Assembly: GCF_042646065.1 (NCBI RefSeq)
Contig: NZ_JBHRTA010000060.1
Coordinates: 1 to 64,000, forward strand
DNA: 64,000 bases
DNA from: Parapedobacter deserti
GTDB taxonomy: Bacteria > Bacteroidota > Bacteroidia > Sphingobacteriales > Sphingobacteriaceae
Direction: 5' to 3'
Shown: positions 16,389 to 24,575 of the stretch, one piece after another
How positions within the stretch are numbered: position 1 is the first letter of the stretch
Layout: each line of letters opens with the position of its first letter
Program-made: the position numbers and the translations under genes
Notes under the pieces: generated by a model
Seen by the model: the letters and a program-made list of their open reading frames with translations, nothing else
Database searches by the model: none
Told to the model about the DNA's origin: nothing

Positions 16389-17807
16389 ATGAAACGCAGA
16401 GACTTTTTTAAGAACACCGCATTTGCCGCCGCAGGAGCTGCGGTTTTGTCACCGATACAGTCAGTCGCTAATGTCAGCCGTCGGGACATATCGGATCGAC
16501 TGGCAGGAAAATTAGCTAAAAATATTATTTTTATGGTAAGTGACGGCATGAGCTCCGGCACGCTCAGTATGGCTAACATGCTTAGTGAGCGGCGCGATGG
16601 CAGGCTGTGTGAGTGGATTTCGCTATACCAACGCGGTGTTGTCAACAGAGGCCTGATGGATACAGCATCAGCCAATAGTTTAGTTACCGATTCCGCAGCA
16701 GCGAGTTCGTCGTGGGGTGGTGGTGTACGGGTAAACAACGGTGCGCTTAATATAGCGCCCGATGGTAGTCGTCCGGTGCCCATCCTTCAGAAATTTAAGG
16801 CGGCTGGCAAGGCTGTCGGATGCGTCACCTCCGTACCGATTACCCATGCTACGCCTGCGGGGTTCTGTGTAAACATCGGTAGTCGTTCGGCTCAGGCCGA
16901 AATAGCGCTGATGTACCACGACCTGCGTTTCGACGTGATGATGGGAGGTGGCACCGAGTTTTTTAGTGCAGAAAAGCGGAAAGATAAGCAAGATGTTTTT
17001 GGAAAGTTTGCTGCAAGTGGCTATCAGGTAGCGAAAAACAGAAAGGAAATGTTAGCCATCGACTCAAAGGGAGGCGATGCGCCCATATTGGGCGTATTCC
17101 ATCAAGACGGCTTACCCTATGCGTTGGATAGGGAGAATGATGAAACAATGAAGAACAGTACCCCGTCATTGGCAGAAATGACCGGTACCGCTATTCGCCA
17201 CCTGCAAAAAAGCCGGAATGGATTCGTGTTGCAGGTCGAAGCTGGAAAAGTCGACTGGGCTGCACATGCGAATGACACCGGGGGGGTATTGTATGACCAG
17301 CTGGCGTTTGATGAAACCCTGGCCACGGTTTTAGCGTTTGCTGAAGCAGATGGAGATACGCTCGTGATCGTGACTACCGACCATGGAAATGCTAATCCCG
17401 GGCTGTTTGGCGCAACGAAGGATTTCGAAAAAGTTTTCGGATTTAGACACACCAACGACTGGGTATTGCAGGGCATTGATAGAGATTTCACCGCCGCACA
17501 AGTGAGAGAGCGTATTGAACATGCACAGGGCTATGCCATCAGCGCTAACGAGGCGATCCAGTTGCTGGCTCATTATGTGACCGACCGCAATGAGGATGGG
17601 CTATATAATCCCTACAAACTGCCGTTTGCCGATCTGGCGGCAATCCAGCAAAAATACACTGCGATAGCGTGGGCCAGTACCGGGCATTCGGGCGATCACG
17701 TGGAAGTAGCGGCATTCGGGCCCGGACAGGAGCTATTGAAGCCGTTTGTAAGGAATACAGACATGCACAACCTTCTGTTGGAAGCGAGCGGAGTAGCCGT
17801 TCGTTAG
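16389..17807 (+). CDS. Alkaline phosphatase, Tat-exported
   Basis: A 472-residue protein when started at ATG 16389, where a twin-arginine signal begins (MKRRDFFKNTAFAAAGAAVL); an in-frame ATG eight codons upstream would only add a non-signal extension. Alkaline phosphatase features are MVSDGMSSG near the N-terminus, the serine nucleophile region VTDSAAASSSWGGG, VDWAAHANDTGG, TTDHGNANPG and the late STGHSGDHVEVAAFGPG. Two or three metal ions are expected in the periplasmic enzyme, which releases phosphate from monoesters. It starts after a strong terminator and I see no obvious TAnnTTTG box in the remaining 41 bases, so its promoter is unclear. It ends overlapping the convergent HAD gene by four bases. 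Confidence 0.92.
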   Translation: MKRRDFFKNTAFAAAGAAVLSPIQSVANVSRRDISDRLAGKLAKNIIFMVSDGMSSGTLSMANMLSERRDGRLCEWISLYQRGVVNRGLMDTASANSLVTDSAAASSSWGGGVRVNNGALNIAPDGSRPVPILQKFKAAGKAVGCVTSVPITHATPAGFCVNIGSRSAQAEIALMYHDLRFDVMMGGGTEFFSAEKRKDKQDVFGKFAASGYQVAKNRKEMLAIDSKGGDAPILGVFHQDGLPYALDRENDETMKNSTPSLAEMTGTAIRHLQKSRNGFVLQVEAGKVDWAAHANDTGGVLYDQLAFDETLATVLAFAEADGDTLVIVTTDHGNANPGLFGATKDFEKVFGFRHTNDWVLQGIDRDFTAAQVRERIEHAQGYAISANEAIQLLAHYVTDRNEDGLYNPYKLPFADLAAIQQKYTAIAWASTGHSGDHVEVAAFGPGQELLKPFVRNTDMHNLLLEASGVAVR

Positions 17808-18430
17808 TCAATCTGGTCGATCCGCACCCAGTCCATGCCGGCGGCGATGGCAGCCTGCACCCCAGGATTGCCGTCTTCAAAAACCAGGCAATCCTGAGGT
17901 GCAACCCCGAGTTGCTGGGCTGCGCTTAAAAAAGGATCGGGATAAGGTTTGCCACGTTCTGTATCACCAGCGCACACCAGCACCTCGATGTCGTCGATAA
18001 GTCCAATGACGGTGAGTGTCCGCATCACGGTCCTGCGGCTCCCGCCTGACACCACGCCGATAAAAACCCTGCCCAAGTGGTTTCTTAAATGCTGCACCAC
18101 AAAATCTATCGGCTGTGTTTCTGAGACATAGCGATCAAGAAATATGGCTGACTTGGCTGCCGCAAACTCATGGGGAGGTATATCCGTTTGATATCGTCTG
18201 TTGATCTCTTCAGCGATAAGTACGGTTGGCCAGCCAGCCAGTTCATCGATGATCGAGGTATCCAGCTTGATGCCATATCCGGTGGCGGCGGTACCATATG
18301 CAGCTTTGTGCGCATGCATGTTGTCTGCCAGAGTGCCATCGCAATCGTATAGAAACGCTTTGTAATCTTTTTGGTGGCTTAGTTGGGTGAGTTTTTCGAG
18401 TTTGTCGTTCGTCAATGTTTCTTTTGTCAT
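17804..18430 (-). CDS. HAD-family phosphatase (beta-phosphoglucomutase-like)
   Basis: A 208-residue HAD hydrolase with all four motifs: FLYDCDGTLADN (Asp nucleophile and acid), VVSGGSRRT, the lysine in RGKPYPDPF, and VFEDGNPGVQAA. The alpha-helical cap between motifs I and II (about 35-95) places it with beta-phosphoglucomutase or phosphoglycolate phosphatase relatives. It removes phosphate from a small cytoplasmic metabolite that cannot be named from the sequence. Its ATG overlaps the stop of the proline dehydrogenase gene (ATGA), which points to translational coupling. Confidence 0.88.
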   Translation of the reverse strand: MTKETLTNDKLEKLTQLSHQKDYKAFLYDCDGTLADNMHAHKAAYGTAATGYGIKLDTSIIDELAGWPTVLIAEEINRRYQTDIPPHEFAAAKSAIFLDRYVSETQPIDFVVQHLRNHLGRVFIGVVSGGSRRTVMRTLTVIGLIDDIEVLVCAGDTERGKPYPDPFLSAAQQLGVAPQDCLVFEDGNPGVQAAIAAGMDWVRIDQID

Positions 18431-19623
18431 CTTGCGGATTTTCTCCTTTTTTTCTCCTTGGCTATAAGGGAAAGCTCTCTTCCTGTTTGGCCAGCCACCG
18501 ACGTGTTTTCCTGTGCCCGCCGGAAAAGGTAAGGCATTACAGCTTTCACGGGGCCGTAGGGTACATACTTCGCCGAATTATACCCCGCTTCCGCTATGTT
18601 AAAGCTAAGGTGGTCACTCATGCCCAGCAATTGGGAGAAGTGAATGTGTGGGTGGTCACGAGGCCATAGTCTCTTGTCTATTTCTTCAGCGAGCAACCTG
18701 CTGCTCTCCTCGTTGTGCGTGCCGGCCATGAGCCCGATCCGATCGAGGTGGTCGAGGCAGAACTGTATAGCCAAGTCATAATCCCGGTCTGTTGCCTCTT
18801 TATTGGGCTGGATCGGTGATTTATAGCCGTGTTCGCGAGCTCTTTCCCGTTCGATCTCCATGTATGCTCCCCGTACAAGCTTTGCACCCAAGAAAAAACC
18901 AGCCGTTTCGGCATAGTAGTAGTCCGCCTGCAACGAGGCCAATTTGTCGTGCCGGTAAAGCTGGTACGTGTTATATACGATTGGCGCATTGCGATTGTAT
19001 CGTTGCATCATCTCACGCGCCAGGTCGTCAATGACGTCCTGTATCCAAGAATGTTCGGCATCAATCAGCACTTTCACGCCGTATTCGTAGCAGGATGCGC
19101 AGATCCGATCGACCCGTTGCTTAATCCGGCCGAATTCCTGCTCTTCTTCGGGGGATAGCGACTTTTTGCTATTTACTTTTTCAAGCAGGCTAAAACGTCC
19201 AAGTCCTGTGGGCTTAAACACCGAAAAGGAAATGTTCGGGTCGCTTTTGGCATATCCCACGGTGCGCAAAATCTCATTGCAGGTTTCATCGAAGGCGGTC
19301 TCCGTACCTTCGCCTTCTACAGAATAGTCGAGGATTGTTCCGACTTTCTGACTGGCTAACCGCTGGATTGTGGGGACACACCCCTCGATGGTTTCGCCAC
19401 CGCAGAAATGTTTAAATATGGTATTCCGGATGATCCCTGTGACCGGTAAGCCGGTATTTAAGGCAAACATGGTGACGGGAGGCCCTATGTTGGTCAAAAA
19501 ATTGCTTCCTAAGATTTTAAACAGCCAATAGGCCCTGTTTAACTCGTTGTTACTTTTGTTTCGAAATGCGGTTTCTGTATTCTCAAATGAGAGTGTGCGC
19601 TGCTGCTGCGTTTGCTGGGCCAT
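18427..19623 (-). CDS. Proline dehydrogenase family protein
   Basis: About 398 residues matching the FAD-dependent proline dehydrogenase barrel. Visible hallmarks are DYSVEGEGTE, the FKPTGLGRF strand, VLIDAEHSWIQD, VYNTYQLYRHD, KLVRGAYMEIERER and MAGTHNEESS. The enzyme oxidises proline to pyrroline-5-carboxylate and feeds electrons to the membrane; no P5C dehydrogenase is fused or adjacent. ATG 19623 is preferred over a TTG four codons upstream because it lies just after a well-formed promoter. The downstream HAD phosphatase overlaps by four bases. Confidence 0.9.
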   Translation of the reverse strand: MAQQTQQQRTLSFENTETAFRNKSNNELNRAYWLFKILGSNFLTNIGPPVTMFALNTGLPVTGIIRNTIFKHFCGGETIEGCVPTIQRLASQKVGTILDYSVEGEGTETAFDETCNEILRTVGYAKSDPNISFSVFKPTGLGRFSLLEKVNSKKSLSPEEEQEFGRIKQRVDRICASCYEYGVKVLIDAEHSWIQDVIDDLAREMMQRYNRNAPIVYNTYQLYRHDKLASLQADYYYAETAGFFLGAKLVRGAYMEIERERAREHGYKSPIQPNKEATDRDYDLAIQFCLDHLDRIGLMAGTHNEESSRLLAEEIDKRLWPRDHPHIHFSQLLGMSDHLSFNIAEAGYNSAKYVPYGPVKAVMPYLFRRAQENTSVAGQTGRELSLIAKEKKRRKSAR

Positions 19624-19643
19624 GCTGTGGTGCAATTATCGCG

Positions 19644-19675
19644 CAAATTTAGCTAAAATTGCCGTGCAGTGCAAA
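19644..19675 (-). promoter_or_regulatory. Promoter of the proline dehydrogenase unit
   Basis: On the minus strand TTTG (19672-19675), a 20-base spacer and TAAATTTG (19644-19651) match the Bacteroidota -33/-7 consensus exactly. The transcript would start near 19639, about 16 bases before the chosen ATG. It interleaves with the divergent S4-gene promoter. Confidence 0.7.
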
Positions 19676-19691
19676 TTAAGCGTTACATTTG
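19659..19691 (+). promoter_or_regulatory. Promoter of the S4-aroB unit, predicting a leaderless mRNA
   Basis: TTG (19659-19661), 22 bases and TACATTTG (19684-19691) form a consensus-like promoter. Start of transcription about five bases after the box coincides with the ATG at 19696, so the first message may have no leader. Confidence 0.55.
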
Positions 19692-19695
19692 CATT

Positions 19696-19905
19696 ATGGT
19701 TACCTACAAAATAACCGGGGAATACATACAGTTGATTCAGTTGCTCAAAGTGCTCAACTGGGTGGCGCATGGCGGCGAGGCCCAAGCCGTGGTGTCCGCC
19801 GGAATGGTGAAATACAACGGCCGCGTGGATTACCGCAAACGACTCAAGTTGCGTCCGGGTGATGTGGTTGAATATCAGGGGAATCTTGTGCAGCTATTGG
19901 GATAG
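19696..19905 (+). CDS. Small S4-domain RNA-binding protein
   Basis: About 69 residues from ATG 19696, almost wholly an S4 RNA-binding fold like YbcJ/YaaA: IQLIQLLKVLNWVAHGGEAQAVVSAGMVKYNGRVDYRKRLKLRPGD is recognisable in pieces such as GGEAQAVVSAG and LRPGDVVEY. These proteins bind structured RNA, often ribosomal. An upstream ATG nine codons earlier lies at or before the -7 box and is unlikely. The next gene begins within three bases of the stop, so this is the first gene of a unit running through aroB. Confidence 0.85.
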   Translation: MVTYKITGEYIQLIQLLKVLNWVAHGGEAQAVVSAGMVKYNGRVDYRKRLKLRPGDVVEYQGNLVQLLG

Positions 19906-19907
19906 TG

Positions 19908-20339
19908 ATGAAAAAAGGTATATTTTTGCTGTGGTGTATAACATTGTTCGGTTGCTCCGGGGATGAGAGCGCCGCGAACAAACGGTATGTGCTGTCCATT
20001 GCATTGGAAGGGGCGGGAGGTGGACGGTCGGCCGGGCCTAATATGGAAGAGCAGATCGACGTCGATACCGTGACGGCACCATCACCGCTGGAAGCTTATT
20101 CAAAAGGTGTCCAGCGATATGCGGCGCTATTGATGCATATCCAGCAGTTTCCCGATTCGATAAAAGCGGTAAAGGAGTTGAATGTACGCGATGAACAAGG
20201 GAATGACATCAAACAGTCCATTTCCCAAAAACAGCGCGATAGCGTAATCATGAATTTCATCCAATTCGCTCGGCGGTCAACCATACCGTATTACGAGCGG
20301 GTGAAAGATTTTGAACTGAAATTAATGACAGCAAGATAG
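19908..20339 (+). CDS. Small putative lipoprotein, unknown function
   Basis: A 143-residue protein. MKKGIFLLWCITLFGCSGDES has a basic start, a hydrophobic run and a lipobox LFGC, so it is probably a lipoprotein anchored after Cys17. The rest is charged and helical with no family I recognise; about 55-100 reads as amphipathic helix. It begins two bases after the S4 gene stop (a GTG overlapping that stop is an alternative start) and ends 14 bases before aroB. Position suggests coexpression but gives no function. Confidence 0.65.
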   Translation: MKKGIFLLWCITLFGCSGDESAANKRYVLSIALEGAGGGRSAGPNMEEQIDVDTVTAPSPLEAYSKGVQRYAALLMHIQQFPDSIKAVKELNVRDEQGNDIKQSISQKQRDSVIMNFIQFARRSTIPYYERVKDFELKLMTAR

Positions 20340-20353
20340 TAATCCAATCGCTG

Positions 20354-21442
20354 ATGAATTTACAAATTTCAAGCACAGGTTACAACGTGGTTTTTGACGA
20401 TACCTTGCAAGGACTCAAGGATTTTGTGCAGAAATCAAATTACTCCAAGGCGCTGATCCTCACTGACCGTAACACGTGTGAATACTGTCTACCGGTGCTG
20501 CTGGATGCCATTCCGGAACTTAGTGAATATGACGTTATCGAGGTTGATCCCGGAGAAGAGAATAAGAATATCGATTTCTGCGTCGGTATCTGGAGGATGA
20601 TGCTGGATTTCGGTGCCGACCGCCAAAGCCTGCTGATTAACCTTGGCGGTGGTGTGGTGACCGATATGGGCGGATTCGCTGCGTCCACATTTAAGCGCGG
20701 GATCGACTTCATCCAGGTGCCTACCACCCTGCTATCACAGGTCGATGCATCGGTAGGGGGGAAGACCGGCATTGATCTGGGCAATATAAAAAACATCATC
20801 GGCACGTTCGCCCAACCCAAAGCAGTGTTCATTGCGACAAAATTTTTGCGGACGCTGGATAGACGGCAGCTTACCTCGGGATTTGCCGAGGTCATCAAGC
20901 ACGGACTGATAGCGGATGGAGAATTTTACGATACGGTGAAAGGGATGGATGTGGCAGACCTCAGTTTGAAGCATATCAAGCACTCGGTAGCCATTAAAAA
21001 CGAAGTGGTAACCCAAGACCCGCTGGAAAAAGGATTACGGAAGATACTGAATTTCGGCCATACCGTAGGGCATGCCATCGAAGGCTATTCGCTGGTTCAT
21101 GATAGTAAGCCGCTGCTACATGGCGAAGCTATCGCGGCAGGAATGATTTGCGAAGCTTACTTATCCTATCGCATCAACGGATTGCCGAAAGTTGCATTGG
21201 ATGATATAATCCGTACGTTCCGGAGGCATTTCCCGGATTACAGTTATGACCGCGATCGTTACGGAGCGTTGCTTTCGCTGATGAAAAATGACAAGAAAAA
21301 CTCCGGGGAGCAAATAGGATTTGCATTGCTGAATGAAATCGGAAAATGCAGCATCGACCTTTTTGTTGGCGAAGACCTGATTCGGGAAAGCCTTGATTTC
21401 TATAGCGAAGTGACGCTGCAACCCACTTATTTAACCAATTAG
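20354..21442 (+). CDS. aroB: 3-dehydroquinate synthase
   Basis: A 362-residue NAD- and zinc-dependent enzyme of the shikimate pathway, turning DAHP into 3-dehydroquinate in the cytoplasm. The core LINLGGGVVTDMGGFAAS, KRGIDFIQVPTTLLSQVDAS, VGGKTGID and GTFAQPKAV is classical. Metal ligands fit GFAEVIKHGL, LNFGHTVGHAIE and LHGEAIAAGM. Length is normal. It is the third gene of the S4-led unit and is followed after two bases by the ThuA-like lipoprotein gene. Confidence 0.96.
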   Translation: MNLQISSTGYNVVFDDTLQGLKDFVQKSNYSKALILTDRNTCEYCLPVLLDAIPELSEYDVIEVDPGEENKNIDFCVGIWRMMLDFGADRQSLLINLGGGVVTDMGGFAASTFKRGIDFIQVPTTLLSQVDASVGGKTGIDLGNIKNIIGTFAQPKAVFIATKFLRTLDRRQLTSGFAEVIKHGLIADGEFYDTVKGMDVADLSLKHIKHSVAIKNEVVTQDPLEKGLRKILNFGHTVGHAIEGYSLVHDSKPLLHGEAIAAGMICEAYLSYRINGLPKVALDDIIRTFRRHFPDYSYDRDRYGALLSLMKNDKKNSGEQIGFALLNEIGKCSIDLFVGEDLIRESLDFYSEVTLQPTYLTN

Positions 21443-21444
21443 CG

Positions 21445-22179
21445 ATGCTGAAGAACCTCATTAATAAAGTCGGTTTGGCAGTATTCATGCTGTTGATTGT
21501 GACCGGCTGCAAAAAAGGCGAAGCGCAACAGAAGGTATTAGTGTTTTCAAAGACGACCGGTTTCCGACACGACAACATCGAAAAGGGAGCCGAAACCATC
21601 AAGCGGCTCGGTTCGGCGCATGGCTTTGCGGTGGATCATTCGGAAGACGCGTTGTTGTTTACCGACGAACGGTTAGCGCAATATGATGCTGTCGTTTTTC
21701 TGAGCACTACCGGCACGTTATTCAACGATGATCAAAAAGCGGCGTTCATGCGTTATATCCAGGCTGGAAACGGATTTGTGGGCATTCACGCAGCCAGCGA
21801 CACGGAATATGAATGGCCATGGTATGGCAGGATGGTAGGGGCCTATTTTATGAGTCATCCGCAAGTACAAGATGCAGATATCCATGTAGTAGACAAATCG
21901 CACCTTGCGACGCAGCATCTTCCCGATGTATGGACCCGCAAAGACGAGTGGTATGATTTCAGGGATCTCAATGGAGAAGTAAAACTTTTGATGAAACTTG
22001 ACGAACAGACTTATGAAGGTGGAAAGATGGGAGATCACCATCCGATAGCGTGGTACCACGAGTATGATGGCGGACGCGCCTTCTACACGGCACTTGGTCA
22101 CACCAAGGAATCTTTTGATGAGCCGGAATTTCTAAATCATATTGTCGGAGGCATACGATATGCCATGGGGCTCGAATAA
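21445..22179 (+). CDS. ThuA-like domain lipoprotein
   Basis: A 244-residue protein with a lipoprotein signal (hydrophobic LAVFMLLIVTGC) and a ThuA/glutamine-amidotransferase-like fold: VLVFSKTTGFRHDNIEKG, YDAVVFLSTTGTLFND, FVGIHAASDTEYEWPWYGRMVGAYF, and late HHPIAWYHEYDGGRAFYTALGHT. ThuA proteins are tied to disaccharide or sugar metabolism, often as secreted domains; the exact reaction is not established. It follows aroB by two bases and ends 24 bases from the convergent lpxB stop with no hairpin between. Confidence 0.88.
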   Translation: MLKNLINKVGLAVFMLLIVTGCKKGEAQQKVLVFSKTTGFRHDNIEKGAETIKRLGSAHGFAVDHSEDALLFTDERLAQYDAVVFLSTTGTLFNDDQKAAFMRYIQAGNGFVGIHAASDTEYEWPWYGRMVGAYFMSHPQVQDADIHVVDKSHLATQHLPDVWTRKDEWYDFRDLNGEVKLLMKLDEQTYEGGKMGDHHPIAWYHEYDGGRAFYTALGHTKESFDEPEFLNHIVGGIRYAMGLE

Positions 22180-22203
22180 ATCAAGTAGACCGTGTCAGTC
22201 TCA

Positions 22204-23334
22204 TTAGGTGCTGGGCGCACCTGATTTGCCGAGGAAATTTACGATCAGCTTGGCGGTACGTTGTGATGCGCCCTGTTCGCCCATCTTCTCCTTCAGGATG
22301 TCGTAATTTTCCAGAATATTTTCCCGGTATGCTTTGTTATTGATCAGCAAATCAAGCTCGTCCGCTATGCTGTCCACATGGCAGTCCTTTTGAATCAATT
22401 CGCGTACAGCGAGCATATCGGTGATGAGATTGACCAGTGAAATAAACCGGACCTTGATGACCATTCTTGCAATTGCGATGGAAAGTGGGTTGGCACGGTA
22501 GACCACTACCTGTGGTACCCGTAGTAGCGCAGCTTCCAGGGTGGCTGTTCCACTCGTGACCACTGCTGCTTCAGCGTGCCTGAGTAGGTCATAGGTAGCG
22601 TTAAACACCACAGGAAGCTCCATCCCGTCCATATGCTGCCGATAGTATGACATGGTGAAGTTGGGTGCTCCTGCAACTACGCAATGGTGACCGGGAAAAA
22701 GAAGGGAAACACGGGCCATGATGGGTAGCAACCGGCTGATTTCCATCGCGCGGCTGCCAGGCAACAGTGCAATGATTGGCCTGTTTCTCAGGTTGTTCTC
22801 ATCGAGGAATCGGTCCTTAAACGTATAGCTCGCAACGGCGTCCAGTAGCGGATTGCCCACATAATCGACTTCCAGCCCCCACTTGCGGTAAAAATCAACC
22901 TCGAATGGGAGTATGCAAAATAGTTTATCTACAACACGCTTGATTTTCAGGACCCGTCGCTGGTTCCATGCCCACACTTTCGGGGAAATATAATAACATA
23001 CCTTGAGCCCCATTTTTTTTGCGAAGGCCGCTATCTTTAGGTTAAAGCCCGGAAAGTCGATCAGTATCAGGGTGTCCGGTTGGTAAGCTGCGATATCGGC
23101 TTTTACCAGATCCAAATTACGGGAGATGGTCCGGACATTGGCAAGCACCTCTACAAAGCCCATAAACGCCATTTGGGAAACGTGGATAACTGCAGCTCCG
23201 CCCGTGGCTTGTTCCATGCGATCACCGCCGACAATCCGGAACTGCGCCTCAGTATCTTGGGTTTTGAGGGCATGGATGAGGTTGGCGCCATGGAGATCGC
23301 CTGAAGTTTCGCCGGCAATGATGTAATATTTCAT
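22204..23334 (-). CDS. lpxB: Lipid-A-disaccharide synthase
   Basis: A 376-residue GT19 enzyme that joins UDP-diacylglucosamine and lipid X at the inner membrane face. Family signatures are YYIIAGETSGDLHGANLI, GFVEVLANVRTI, LILIDFPGFNLKIA, YYISPKVWAWNQRRV, LLPGSRAMEI and VTSGTATLEAALLRVPQVVVYR. Length is typical. Its ATG overlaps the stop of the upstream porin gene by four bases, so it is the last gene of the aguB-aguA-porin-lpxB unit. This is a housekeeping gene for outer-membrane lipid A. Confidence 0.95.
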   Translation of the reverse strand: MKYYIIAGETSGDLHGANLIHALKTQDTEAQFRIVGGDRMEQATGGAAVIHVSQMAFMGFVEVLANVRTISRNLDLVKADIAAYQPDTLILIDFPGFNLKIAAFAKKMGLKVCYYISPKVWAWNQRRVLKIKRVVDKLFCILPFEVDFYRKWGLEVDYVGNPLLDAVASYTFKDRFLDENNLRNRPIIALLPGSRAMEISRLLPIMARVSLLFPGHHCVVAGAPNFTMSYYRQHMDGMELPVVFNATYDLLRHAEAAVVTSGTATLEAALLRVPQVVVYRANPLSIAIARMVIKVRFISLVNLITDMLAVRELIQKDCHVDSIADELDLLINNKAYRENILENYDILKEKMGEQGASQRTAKLIVNFLGKSGAPST

Positions 23335-24539
23335 ATTCCCAATTCAATCTGGAAAGTTGTCCCCCAGTTATTTCCCTGATGGCTGGTCCTGTAAATGCCA
23401 TCGGCAATCTGATAATTGGCGTTAAGCTGCAATTTCAGGCGGTGCGCCCGGAAATACTTGGTTACCCCGAGTTCGACAACCTCGGTAAGGGCTTCCCATG
23501 TTGCGATATCTTCATGCGGGCGTATCCAAGTATAGCGCCCGGCAACTTCGTAGCCGTAATTCCTGTTCACAACGTACGAAAGCTGCTGGTTTACCCCTTG
23601 GCCCTTGTAGGCATGGATGGTTTCTCCCGCTTCGTCGAGGGCAAAGGGGTTATCCACATCGCGCTTCATATATTCCACTTGGTAGGCCAGTCCGCGGTAT
23701 TTAAAGATGGCATCGAAGAAGGTGGTTTTCAGGTCCAGCGGCGTCGTGATATACTTGCCGGTTTGTCCGCTTATCCGTGTGGTGTTGTTATTGAAGCTAT
23801 AGCCTCCACCCAAGGACAGCTTGGGCGTTTCTTCATATTCGAGGTCGCCTTCATAATAATCCCCGCCATTGGTAAACGCCCCCAGTGGGAGGAATTCAGC
23901 CCGGCCAGTGTAAGCGAGGCCATCATCGGTCATATTCGCCACGCGCCCCTCCCCGGTACTGATGGATCCTTTGAAATGGAATGGCACCGATCCGATATTT
24001 GGCGAGTAATAGGCCTTGATGCCAAAGTCGCGGTCGATATTGAAAGTTGCGTTAACCAGCGAACGTTCGGCAAACTGCAATTCGCCGGAAGAGTTTACCC
24101 GCTGCCGATTGCCGGGAAGCTTGTTCTGGCCAAATGCGACGTAAAAATTGTCGGTAAAACTGTAAAACACCACTGCATCACGCACGATATTGGGCACATC
24201 GGTATCGTCATAGTCCTGATCGCCCCGGGTAAAGCCAAGTTGTATGCTATATGAGAGCTTCGGATTGTAAATATAGCCGTCCATGCGCAGCCGCAACCGC
24301 CGAATACGAGCTTCAAAATCGCCGCCGCCCAGCTCGTTGCCCGCCGGCGTGGTGTATCGCAGCCTGTTCTGCATGCGGAATCGGAAATTGATGTAAAAGG
24401 TAGAATCATCTCCTGTATATTGGATGCCTTTGAAGTTCTCAATGGTGGGGCGTTCGTCATGCTGCCTTTGAGCTTGGGCAGCAAACGTTGTGATAAACAA
24501 CAGCAGAACGGTTGAAGACAAAAGATGGTTTCTTTTCAT
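23331..24539 (-). CDS. Phosphate-selective-porin-like (OprO/P family) outer membrane protein
   Basis: A 402-residue barrel protein with a signal peptide (SSTVLLLFITTFAAQAQ). The RIRRLRLRMDGYIYNPKLSYSIQLGF stretch in pieces, FYVAFGQNKLPGNRQRVNSSGELQF and alternating strands fit the porin O/P family (PF07396). The terminal residues IELGI are less typical than a final aromatic. It sits between agmatine deiminase (36 bases upstream) and lpxB (overlap of four bases). Substrate could be phosphate or, given the neighbours, a polyamine-related solute; the sequence does not decide. Confidence 0.85.
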   Translation of the reverse strand: MKRNHLLSSTVLLLFITTFAAQAQRQHDERPTIENFKGIQYTGDDSTFYINFRFRMQNRLRYTTPAGNELGGGDFEARIRRLRLRMDGYIYNPKLSYSIQLGFTRGDQDYDDTDVPNIVRDAVVFYSFTDNFYVAFGQNKLPGNRQRVNSSGELQFAERSLVNATFNIDRDFGIKAYYSPNIGSVPFHFKGSISTGEGRVANMTDDGLAYTGRAEFLPLGAFTNGGDYYEGDLEYEETPKLSLGGGYSFNNNTTRISGQTGKYITTPLDLKTTFFDAIFKYRGLAYQVEYMKRDVDNPFALDEAGETIHAYKGQGVNQQLSYVVNRNYGYEVAGRYTWIRPHEDIATWEALTEVVELGVTKYFRAHRLKLQLNANYQIADGIYRTSHQGNNWGTTFQIELGI

Positions 24540-24575
24540 CGCAATATACTCGTCTTTGTTAATTTGGTTAAATTG

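Noticed and set aside
23379..24254. Plus-strand open frame of 291 codons opposite the porin gene
   Set aside because: Complement of the beta-barrel coding sequence; no signal, motif or start context.
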